A stretch of 9,416 nt of DNA, from positions 1 through 9,416 of the forward strand of contig CANONE010000081.1 in NCBI GenBank assembly GCA_947567585.1, given 5' to 3'. This stretch comes from an uncultured Clostridia bacterium (GTDB taxonomy: Bacteria > Bacillota > Clostridia > Oscillospirales > Acutalibacteraceae). Shown piece by piece: positions 1 through 4,970 of this stretch. The first letter of the stretch is position 1. Every line of letters starts with the position of its first letter. The notes under the pieces are model-generated. The model had not been told where the DNA came from, searched no databases, and worked only from the letters and a program-made list of their open reading frames with translations. The position numbers and the translations under genes are program-made.

Positions 1-443
1 GGGCCTACCACCGGGTGCGGGCCACCATCAAGCTGGCGCTGACCGCAAACTCCATCTTCACCGTGATCGTCACGGCAATCGTGGTGATTTTCCCGGAGCT
101 CTTCATCCGCATATTCAACTCCGACCCGGAGCTTGTGGACTTGGGCGGAAAAATGCTCAAAATCTACATTTTCGGCGTGTTCACCACCGGAGCCAACTCT
201 ACCTTCCAGCAGACCTATAACTCCCTGGGTGAGGGCGGCAAGTCCTTCTTCTTCGCCTTCTACCGCAAGGTGATTTTGCTGATTCCGCTGATCTACATTT
301 TGCCGAATATTCTGAGCTGGGGCGTGTTCGCGGTTGTGTTAGCGGAGCCGATTTCGGATATACTGACCGCTGTTACCAATGCAATCTATTTCCGGCGCTT
401 CCTGAAAAAGAAACTGCCGGTGAAGGAGGGGAGCCATGCGTGA
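1..443 (+). CDS. MATE family efflux transporter, C-terminal part (5' end outside window)
   Basis: This is the 3' part of an integral membrane exporter of the MATE (multidrug and toxic compound extrusion) family, which usually exports drugs or metabolites in exchange for Na+ or H+. The reading frame is open from base 3 to the TGA at 441-443, giving about 146 visible residues, roughly the last third of a normal ~450-residue protein. Visible are three hydrophobic helices (around IFTVIVTAIVVIFPELFI, FAFYRKVILLIPLIYILP and WGVFAVVLAEPISDILTAV). They are joined by family-typical text: an FNSDPELVDLG loop, a Gly-rich NSLGEGGKS segment between helices, and the R-K-V-I-L-L-I-P-L-I-Y-I-L-P helix. A basic tail (RRFLKKKLP) ends the protein. 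Its last 8 bases overlap the start of the next gene, so the two are probably cotranscribed. The family call rests on this C-terminal pattern only; the substrate cannot be read. Confidence 0.88.
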   Translation, partial: AYHRVRATIKLALTANSIFTVIVTAIVVIFPELFIRIFNSDPELVDLGGKMLKIYIFGVFTTGANSTFQQTYNSLGEGGKSFFFAFYRKVILLIPLIYILPNILSWGVFAVVLAEPISDILTAVTNAIYFRRFLKKKLPVKEGSHA

Positions 444-837
444 GAACAGCTGTGAATGTATCGTGGAAAAACTGCGGGCTGCGGCAAAAGCCAGGGAAGC
501 CGGACTAAACTGCCCAGAGGCCCTGCTGGAGGCGTACCGGGAGGCGCTGGGGGAGAAGTTCCCGTCAACAGTTGAGCTGGCCGGTGAACTGCCAAAACTC
601 CTGGCAGAACCCACCCTATGCGACGTGTTCGCCGTTACCTTCGCCATCATCGTCCGGATGACGGGCATTGAAGATAGCTATATTGAAACCATTGCCCGCC
701 TGCGGAAAGAGTACGGCACCAGCGCCTGCGGGACACAAAGGGAGGAAACCTCCCTTTGTACCATGCGCATGAAGGACTGCGTGCTGATGATCCAGTGGGC
801 GCGGGCGAACATGGCAAAAGCAATACATCAAAATTAG
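436..837 (+). CDS. Small Cys-containing protein of unknown function, coupled to MATE gene
   Basis: A 133-residue cytosolic protein that I cannot assign firmly. The start is well supported: AGGAGG at 424-429 lies 6 bases before ATG 436, and the start overlaps the MATE stop (ATGCGTGA), so translational coupling is likely. No signal peptide is seen. The N-terminal half is helical and charged, a hydrophobic helix follows near residues 62-75 (CDVFAVTFAIIVRM), and the C-terminal half holds three further Cys in a pattern LRKEYGTSACG...SLC...MKDC. This C-terminal spacing loosely recalls the C_GCAxxG_C_C family of predicted redox proteins, but the defining GCAxxG core is absent, so this is only a weak possibility. 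Seven Cys in 133 residues suggests metal or redox chemistry (inference). Its stop codon TAG (835-837) overlaps the ribosome binding site of the dehydrogenase remnant downstream. Confidence 0.7.
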   Translation: MRENSCECIVEKLRAAAKAREAGLNCPEALLEAYREALGEKFPSTVELAGELPKLLAEPTLCDVFAVTFAIIVRMTGIEDSYIETIARLRKEYGTSACGTQREETSLCTMRMKDCVLMIQWARANMAKAIHQN

Positions 838-847
838 GAGGAAAACC

Positions 848-1004
848 ATGTTCAAAGACAAAGTAACTGTGGTAACCGGCAGGACAGGTGGGCAACCCCC
901 TGGATATCGCTCATATGGCGCTGTTCCTTTGCTCGGATAGAGCCGGGTTCATCACCGGCGAGAATATCTGCATGGACGGCGGCATGGCCCGGCGGATGAT
1001 CTAG
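848..1004 (+). pseudogene. Short-chain dehydrogenase/reductase (SDR) remnant with internal deletion
   Basis: The beginning and the end of an SDR (NAD(P)-dependent Rossmann oxidoreductase, normally ~250 residues) are joined with the middle missing. A perfect AGGAGG (836-841) with 6-base spacing precedes ATG 848, which encodes MFKDKVTVVTGRTGG: the first beta strand and the start of the TGxxxGxG cofactor loop. From about 882 the reading shifts by +1 and encodes an SDR C terminus: GQVGNPLDIAHMALFLCS, then a segment ending FITGENICMDGGM and the TAG at 1002-1004. In the original frame translation stops at 938-940 after only 30 residues. The catalytic Ser/Tyr-x-x-x-Lys region is entirely gone, about 200 residues lost judging from the family's usual length, so no enzyme can be made. 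The intact ribosome binding site and uneroded flanks suggest a recent event. Confidence 0.87.
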
Positions 1005-1090
1005 CATGGAGACTGGGGGTGGTGGACGTTGGCAGAGAGTTGAGAGGGGAATAAGGCAGATTGCAGAACTCCGCCGTATTGCGCCAGGGC

Positions 1091-2233
1091 TTAGGGGAAC
1101 AGACTTTCCAAATCCGCGACCCTGTCGTATGTGTTGGCGGCCATGGTACTGTTTAAAAACAGCGCGTCCGTAATCCCCCACTCCTCACAGAGCTCCGGCA
1201 GGTTCCCTTGGAAGCTGCGGAAATCCACCATATAGACTTCATCAAAGCTGCTTGTCAGGAACGCTCCCATGGCGTTGCCATAGGATTCCTTTACCAGCAG
1301 AAGCCGCCGCCCGGTAGAGAGCACATGGTTTACGGCCCGCAAGCAGGGATTGTCGCCCCAGAGGAACATGGTGTACCCCATAGAGCCGTCCTGGCTGTTG
1401 ATGCCGGGAAGCTCGGTAAAATCGTAACCGTCATAGGAAAGGGAGGCCGTGTAGTCGAAGGTAGGCTCATATAGGTCGATATGGTCCGCGTTCTCGTAAA
1501 GGCAGTCCTCTCCGGTTACCTCATAGAGGTAGCCATGAAACCCCTCCATGGTGGATTTGCTGAAGCTGTCCAGCCCAGTGCTGTCCACCCCGGCCGTATC
1601 GCAGAAGGCGAGGTAGGCATAGTAGGCCCCCAAAGCCGACCAATGGGTATCCGTATTAAAATAGATATACTCTTCCTTGTGCTGGTCCAGCGCACTGTAA
1701 ATGTCTACTGGGCGAACCTGCCGGTAACTGTCGTAGATATAGGCGGTATTTTCCCGTTGGGAGCCGCAGTTCAGCGCGTCCCGCAGGCGTTGGGGCAGGC
1801 CGAACTCAGAATGGTTGGGCACAACCATATTGTATACTGATATCCCCGGCAGCCTTTCCGCAAAGCCTTCCAAAGCCTGGGCGTAAGGCTGGGCGGATTC
1901 ATCGTACCCGTAAAAAAGCTCAAAGGCCATGTCGTTCCAAACGTAAATCCCCTCCACCAGCCGTCCGTCTTCCCCGTTATCCGGAATTGGACCGGGGGTA
2001 GGCGTGGGAGCGGGAGTGGGTTGGGGGGTGGGGGTAGGGCTGGGCGTAGGCGCGGAGCTGGGCGTGGACGGCGGGGCCGGCGTAGGAGCAGGGGGACCCA
2101 AAGAACCGCCTCCAAATTTCTCCCACAGCAGCCATCCGCCGCAGCACAGCCCTAACACAATCACACAAACCCCGGCAATCAGCCCCCAGCGAAGGCTCTC
2201 TCCCCGCGCATGATGTCTTCCCGCCACAACCAT
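1091..2233 (-). CDS. Membrane-anchored DHHW/SGNH-like surface protein with Pro/Thr linker
   Basis: A predicted extracytoplasmic protein of 380 residues resembling the DHHW family and more distantly the AlgJ/AlgX/DltD SGNH-hydrolase-like proteins, many of which act in surface polymer acylation. In order: a short basic N terminus, one membrane helix at about residues 16-37 (signal anchor), a Pro/Thr/Ser linker at about 47-85 built of PTP repeats, then the globular domain. Candidate catalytic elements are TDTHWSALGAYY (Asp195, His197, Trp198) and LLLVKESYGNAM (Ser317), spaced as in AlgJ-like proteins. I chose ATG 2233 because GGGAGG lies 3 bases upstream and the predicted extended -10 promoter at 2256-2261 would start transcription near 2249, downstream of the other in-frame starts (TTG 2284, ATG 2260 and 2257). 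There is no adjacent MBOAT gene; the nearest is at 5587. Activity and substrate are inferred. Confidence 0.86.
   Translation of the reverse strand: MVVAGRHHARGESLRWGLIAGVCVIVLGLCCGGWLLWEKFGGGSLGPPAPTPAPPSTPSSAPTPSPTPTPQPTPAPTPTPGPIPDNGEDGRLVEGIYVWNDMAFELFYGYDESAQPYAQALEGFAERLPGISVYNMVVPNHSEFGLPQRLRDALNCGSQRENTAYIYDSYRQVRPVDIYSALDQHKEEYIYFNTDTHWSALGAYYAYLAFCDTAGVDSTGLDSFSKSTMEGFHGYLYEVTGEDCLYENADHIDLYEPTFDYTASLSYDGYDFTELPGINSQDGSMGYTMFLWGDNPCLRAVNHVLSTGRRLLLVKESYGNAMGAFLTSSFDEVYMVDFRSFQGNLPELCEEWGITDALFLNSTMAANTYDRVADLESLFP
1985..2095 (+). repeat. G-tract-rich imperfect repeat encoding the PTP linker (G-quadruplex potential)
   Basis: The + strand (template strand of the DHHW gene) carries many runs of three or more G: 1994-1998, 2006-2008, 2012-2014, 2018-2020, 2023-2028, 2030-2034, 2037-2039 and 2042-2044, separated by 1-7 bases. 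This meets the usual G-quadruplex motif definition. The runs arise from Pro (CCC) and Thr (ACC) codons of the linker. Degenerate 6-base periodicity makes length change by slippage in multiples of codons plausible. No functional role is shown. Confidence 0.6.
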
Positions 2234-2255
2234 CACCCTCCCGCCGTTTTCTATC

Positions 2256-2284
2256 ATCATACCAGAAACCCCGGTAAAACGCAA
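2256..2284 (-). promoter_or_regulatory. Extended -10 promoter for the DHHW gene
   Basis: Read on the - strand there is TTGCGT (2279-2284), a 17-base spacer, then TGG followed by TATGAT (2256-2261). The TGn extension fits a sigma-70-type extended -10 promoter that tolerates a poor -35 box. Predicted transcription start is near 2249, leaving a leader of about 16 bases with the GGGAGG ribosome site before ATG 2233. The -35 lies only 8 bases from the end of the palindromic element. Confidence 0.55.
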
Positions 2285-2291
2285 GCGTGTT

Positions 2292-2455
2292 TAGGCGGTG
2301 TCTACACGAGTGTTCGCACATGGCTTTTCGGCCCATTTTACCTGCTTTTGCGTTAAAAAATTTTGGAGTACGGAAAGTACGCTTGCAATTTTTGCCTTGG
2401 AGCAGGTAAAATGGCCTCGAAAATCCACATATTCAACTTGTGTAGACGCCGCCTA
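2292..2455. mobile_element. 164-bp near-palindromic MITE-like element with TA flanks
   Basis: The two halves are imperfect inverted copies of each other around a short central loop at 2372-2376. The outer arms match best: TAGGCGGTGTCTACACGAG (2292-2310) against the complement TAGGCGGCGTCTACACAAG (of 2437-2455). Inner blocks also match: CCATTTTACCTGC near 2333-2345 and GCAGGTAAAATGG at 2402-2414, then A/T-rich blocks and GTAC on each side of the loop. If the ends are GGCGG...CCGCC (2294-2453), the element is flanked by TA on both sides, as expected for a duplicated TA target (seen for IS630/Tc1-type and some IS5-group insertions). It has no coding capacity. It lies between a LacI-type gene's terminator and the DHHW promoter. 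It could also act as a folded RNA or replication element; its mobility is inferred from symmetry and flanks. Confidence 0.72.
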
Positions 2456-2492
2456 GGAGACGGGGAAAGTCTTTTAAAGGCGGCCGCCCAAG

Positions 2493-2525
2493 AAAAATCG
2501 CGCATCCAGGCGTCTGAATGCGCGA
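2493..2525 (-). terminator. Intrinsic terminator of the LacI-type gene
   Basis: On the - strand, TCGCGCATTCAG and CTGGATGCGCGA form a 12-bp stem with one G-T wobble around an ACGC tetraloop, followed at once by five T (2493-2497 on the + strand are A). It lies 31 bases after the regulator's stop codon. It should separate the regulator from the downstream DHHW gene, which agrees with that gene having its own promoter. Confidence 0.88.
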
Positions 2526-2556
2526 ACGGAAAACCAATGCGGCCCTGGCGCCGGGG

Positions 2557-3657
2557 CTACTCTTCGTTTAGATCCCGGACGCTGCCCCGCTCTACCAGGC
2601 GGGCGGGCAGTTCATACCGCAGCCAGGGGTCGGGCTCTCCCAGCTCCCGGAGCCGCCAGAGATTTTGAATCATTGTCACACACTGCCGCCCCATTAGCTG
2701 GGGAGAATTGTGTACGCTGGTGATGGGAGGGTCCACCAGCGTGCAGATGGGTTGGTCGTCGAAACCGGTAATGGAGACGTCCTCCGGCACCTTTTTCCCA
2801 ATTTGCTTAAGCGCCTTTACCGCCCGCCAAGCCTGCCGGTCATTTTCACAGACAATGGCGGTAGGCAGGACCTCCGCCTGCCGGAAGAGCTCCGCGGTCT
2901 TCTGATAATCAAAGATCTCGGCGTCCGGACCCGTGCAAAAATAGTTCTCCGGCCTGTCCGCTAAGCCCAAGTCCCGCAAAGCCTGCTGATAGCACCGCCT
3001 TCTGTCCACCTGGACAGGGTGTTCCCAGCCGCTGTAAAAGTACCCGATATTGGTATGCCCCTTGGCCGCCAAATACCTTACCACGCCTTCCATTCCCTGG
3101 CGGTTGCTGATACATACGCTGGGGGGCTCCCAGCCCCGGATGCCGAAGGTATCGGTAAAAACGCAGGGGACGTCGATCTCCTGAATCCGGCGGATGGTCT
3201 CGTCCGTCAGATTGGCGCTGTGGGCAATGGCGCCAATGACGTTTCCCGTACGCCGCAGCTGCTCTGAAAGGCGGATGTTCTTATGCCGGTTCATGTGGAC
3301 CATCACCAGGCAGCAGTCGTTTTCCCACGCCTCGGCCTCAATGCCCTCCAGCACGCCGGAGAAAAAGTTATAAGGGTCTTTTATGTCCTCTACATACTCC
3401 CGGTCCTCAAAAATCAAATAGGCAATGACCTTACAGGCGCAGCCGGCGCCCGCCGGCCGCTGAACCGGCGCGGGCTTGCTTCCAGGGACCTCTCCTTCCC
3501 GGCAGGACTGGCACAGCATTTCCTCGTGGCCCAGCTCCTGAATTTTTTCCACCAGCGATTTGCGCAGCGAATCACTGATACCCGGTTTATTGTTTAGCAC
3601 CAAAGAGATGGTGGCGGGAGATACGCCTAACTTTTTAGCCAGATCTTTTGCTTTCAT
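2557..3657 (-). CDS. LacI/GalR-family transcriptional regulator with Cys-containing hinge
   Basis: A 366-residue DNA-binding regulator. Residues 1-45 form the LacI helix-turn-helix (KDLAKKLGVSPATISLVLNN, then the third helix). Residues about 76-345 form a sugar-binding-protein-like effector domain, with family text such as VPCVFTDTF, GHTNIGYFYSG, AIVCENDRQAWRAVKALKQIG and VPEDVSITGFDD. It is longer than the ~335-345 usual for the family because the hinge region (about 47-75) is replaced by a segment with two Cys pairs, C49-x2-C52 and C73-x-C75, and Pro-rich text between. The canonical hinge helix (NxxARSL-like) is not visible. ATG 3657 is the only good start; its ribosome site is weak (GGGGTG, about 9 bases away). 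Effector and target genes are unknown. The divergent neighbour is thiT with its own riboswitch, so regulation of thiT is not implied. Operator-like repeats over its own promoter suggest autoregulation. Confidence 0.93.
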   Translation of the reverse strand: MKAKDLAKKLGVSPATISLVLNNKPGISDSLRKSLVEKIQELGHEEMLCQSCREGEVPGSKPAPVQRPAGAGCACKVIAYLIFEDREYVEDIKDPYNFFSGVLEGIEAEAWENDCCLVMVHMNRHKNIRLSEQLRRTGNVIGAIAHSANLTDETIRRIQEIDVPCVFTDTFGIRGWEPPSVCISNRQGMEGVVRYLAAKGHTNIGYFYSGWEHPVQVDRRRCYQQALRDLGLADRPENYFCTGPDAEIFDYQKTAELFRQAEVLPTAIVCENDRQAWRAVKALKQIGKKVPEDVSITGFDDQPICTLVDPPITSVHNSPQLMGRQCVTMIQNLWRLRELGEPDPWLRYELPARLVERGSVRDLNEE

Positions 3658-3680
3658 ATCTGAAACACCCCGGCATATTT

Positions 3681-3708
3681 TATAAACTATTTATAAAATA
3701 TTATAAAC
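3681..3708. promoter_or_regulatory. Three helically phased TATAAA repeats, candidate operator
   Basis: TATAAAC (3681-3687), TATAAAA (3692-3698) and TATAAAC (3702-3708) recur at 11- and 10-base intervals, so they lie on one face of the helix. They overlap the -10 box and start region of the regulator's promoter. This would suit cooperative binding of a protein or simply DNA curvature. They do not look like a classical symmetrical LacI operator with a central CG. Confidence 0.4.
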
Positions 3709-3728
3709 CATTCTCCCGGAAAAATCAA
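3700..3728 (-). promoter_or_regulatory. Sigma-70-type promoter of the LacI-type gene
   Basis: On the - strand TTGATT (3723-3728), a 17-base spacer and a perfect TATAAT (3700-3705) form a near-consensus promoter. Transcription would start near 3693, giving a leader of about 36 bases before ATG 3657. Confidence 0.75.
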
Positions 3729-3871
3729 GTGCAAATTTACCAAACTCTCCAAAAAATATCCAGCCCCCAACGCCAGTATAACAAAAATCTCCTGTGCTCC
3801 CCCGCCAAGTCAAGGGGGCAAAACAAGAAAATTTCACCGGCATTTACAGGGCCCTCCACGCTTCCGGCCCC

Positions 3872-3900
3872 TTGACATTCCTTCCCAAAAGCGGTAAAAT
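3872..3900 (+). promoter_or_regulatory. Strong sigma-70-type promoter of the TPP riboswitch-thiT unit
   Basis: Perfect TTGACA (3872-3877), a 17-base spacer and TAAAAT (3895-3900). The predicted start is about G3907, immediately before the 5' strand of riboswitch helix P1, so the RNA would begin with the aptamer itself. Confidence 0.85.
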
Positions 3901-3908
3901 AAAGTCGA

Positions 3909-4027
3909 AAAGTGAAAAGCGGGGGTGTCGTAATATCTGGCGGCCGCCGGATATGGCTGAGAGGAGCTTCGAGCTTAAACCCTAGAACCTGATGCGGATA
4001 ATACCGACGGAGGAAGCATTTCATTTT
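3909..4027 (+). ncRNA. TPP (THI-element) riboswitch aptamer
   Basis: All conserved blocks of the thiamine pyrophosphate aptamer appear in order: GGGGTG (3922-3927), GGCTGAGA (3955-3962, pyrimidine-sensing arm), CCTAGAACCTGAT (3981-3993) and GGATAATACCG (3996-4006) of the pyrophosphate-sensing arm, then the closing GGAGGAAGC. Closing helix P1 can form between 3909-3920 and 4016-4027 with one A-A mismatch and one G-U pair. The variable P3 arm is a GC-rich palindrome (GGCGGCCGCC near 3939-3948). It sits 155 bases before thiT, and an intrinsic terminator stands between them, so thiamine pyrophosphate most likely shuts off thiT by promoting termination. Confidence 0.96.
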
Positions 4028-4107
4028 CTTGGGTTTGCGCGTACGCGTCTGGGGCCGCCTGCCGGAGGGCCATCCCCGCGTTTTCGCCCTGCCGGGAGTG
4101 TGCTTCT

Positions 4108-4148
4108 GCGCTGTCTGGATTTTGTCCAGGCGGCGCTTTTCATTTTTC
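4108..4148 (+). terminator. Intrinsic terminator in the thiT leader (riboswitch expression platform)
   Basis: GCGCTGTCTGGA (4108-4119) and TCCAGGCGGCGC (4125-4136) form a 12-bp stem with two G-U wobbles and a TTTTG loop, followed by TTTTCATTTTT. It stands between the TPP aptamer and thiT, the expected place for a transcription-attenuation platform. A weaker upstream segment, CGTCTGG (4046-4052), can pair with CCAGGCG (4126-4132) and is a possible antiterminator strand. Confidence 0.88.
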
Positions 4149-4181
4149 ACAGAATTTTATTTGAGAAAGGAAAGAAAGCAC

Positions 4182-4787
4182 ATGACAAAAAGAACCACCG
4201 AAAATCTGGCCCTGGCGGGGCTGCTCATCGCTTTGGGCACCGTCCTCAACTTTATCAAGGTCTTCGACCTGCCCTACGGCGGCTCCATCAACCTTTGCGC
4301 CAGCCTGCCCGTCATGCTTTTCGCCTACCGTTCCGGCTTAAAATGGGGGCTGGGGGCGGGCGCCGCTTTCAGCGTCTTGCAGCTGCTCTTTGGCCTGGAC
4401 GGCCTGAAGGGAATCAGCGGAGCCACTGTGGCGGGCTCCATTTTGCTGGACTATCTTCTGGCCTTCACCGTGCTGGGCTTTGCCTGCATTCTCCGGGGAA
4501 AAATCAAAAGCCATGCCGCCGCTTTCACCCTAGGCTGTTTCATCGCGGGGATGCTGCGCTATCTCTGCTCCTTCCTCTCCGGCTGGATTCTATGGAGCGA
4601 GTATGCCGACGCCAATTTTTCACCTCTGCTGGCCGGCATGTCCGGGCAAACCCTGGCCTGCTTCTACTCGCTGGTGTACAACGGCAGCTACATGATCCCG
4701 GACATCCTTCTTAACTGCGCCGCCGGATTCCTCCTTATGCAGTTCGCCGGCAAATACATTCTCAAAGGCAGCGAAGCCCCATCGTAA
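4182..4787 (+). CDS. thiT: ThiT, thiamine-specific S component of an ECF transporter
   Basis: A 201-residue, mostly hydrophobic membrane protein with about six helices. ThiT binds thiamine outside the cell and works with the shared energizing module EcfT-EcfA-EcfA', which is not in this window. Visible family features are the early LALAGLLIALGTVLNFIKVF helix, PYGGSINLCASLPVM with the LPVM motif of the S-component loop region, RYLCSFLSGWILWSEYA, and the C-terminal YSLVYNGSYMIPDILL (Tyr166-Asn167-Gly168-Ser169-Tyr170), part of the thiamine-binding region in the family. ATG 4182 is chosen because GAGAAAGGAAAG lies just upstream; longer in-frame starts such as 4029 would place the terminator inside the gene. 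The upstream TPP riboswitch independently supports thiamine as the substrate. Length fits the family (about 180-200). Confidence 0.94.
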   Translation: MTKRTTENLALAGLLIALGTVLNFIKVFDLPYGGSINLCASLPVMLFAYRSGLKWGLGAGAAFSVLQLLFGLDGLKGISGATVAGSILLDYLLAFTVLGFACILRGKIKSHAAAFTLGCFIAGMLRYLCSFLSGWILWSEYADANFSPLLAGMSGQTLACFYSLVYNGSYMIPDILLNCAAGFLLMQFAGKYILKGSEAPS

Positions 4788-4824
4788 CCGGCGCGGCGGC
4801 ATTGGCGCGGAAAAAGGAGGTCCT

Positions 4825-4866
4825 GCCGGGCGTCCCGCAAAGATCCATATTTGGACGCTTTCCGGC
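4825..4866 (+). other. Inverted repeat in thiT-lipoprotein intergenic region
   Basis: GCCGG-GCGTCC (4825-4835) can pair with GGACGC-TTT-CCGGC (4853-4866), an 11-bp interrupted stem with a three-base bulge and a 17-base loop. No T tract follows, so it is not a standard terminator. It may stabilise the 3' end of thiT mRNA or be a fortuitous GC-rich fold. Confidence 0.35.
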
Positions 4867-4878
4867 ATGAGCTCCAAC

Positions 4879-4907
4879 TTGACTTACCACCGCGATTGTG
4901 ATATTCT
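4879..4907 (+). promoter_or_regulatory. Extended -10 promoter for the lipoprotein-MBOAT operon
   Basis: TTGACT (4879-4884), a 17-base spacer, and TATTCT (4902-4907) preceded by TGA, which gives an extended -10. The predicted start is at about 4914, essentially the first base of the terminator-like hairpin at 4913-4948. This promoter would drive the four genes from 4971 to 9148 if RNA polymerase passes the hairpin. Confidence 0.65.
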
Positions 4908-4912
4908 TTTTA

Positions 4913-4948
4913 CAGGCCCAGTCTTTTCCGGCTGGGTCTGCCTTTTTT
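4913..4948 (+). terminator. Intrinsic terminator-like hairpin at the operon start
   Basis: CAGGCCCAG (4913-4921) and CTGGGTCTG (4932-4940) form a 9-bp stem with one G-U pair and a 10-base loop, followed by CC and six T (4943-4948). It probably ends the thiT transcript. Because it begins at the predicted start site of the next operon, it could also attenuate that operon or cap its mRNA 5' end. Confidence 0.8.
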
Positions 4949-4970
4949 AGAGAAAATGATAAGGATTGGA

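Noticed and set aside
1208..1840. Two + strand reading frames opposite the DHHW gene
   Set aside because: They are antisense to a protein with clear domain motifs, have no ribosome sites and resemble no known protein.
2234..2284. Longer N terminus for the DHHW protein (TTG 2284, ATG 2260 or 2257)
   Set aside because: These starts lie at or upstream of the predicted transcription start of the extended -10 promoter and lack a good ribosome site. They stay possible if another promoter is used.
3797..3820. CCCCC...GGGGG hairpin between the divergent promoters
   Set aside because: A 5-bp stem with a 10-base loop and no adjacent T tract on either strand; too weak to call a terminator or operator.
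4029..4181. Longer N terminus for ThiT starting at 4029
   Set aside because: It would translate the leader terminator, has no ribosome site, and gives a non-ThiT extension; ATG 4182 has a ribosome site and a family-like start.
3992..4714. Reading frame of 240 codons on the + strand overlapping thiT
   Set aside because: It begins inside the riboswitch and runs out of frame through the thiT gene with His/Arg-rich low-complexity text; thiT is the clear gene.
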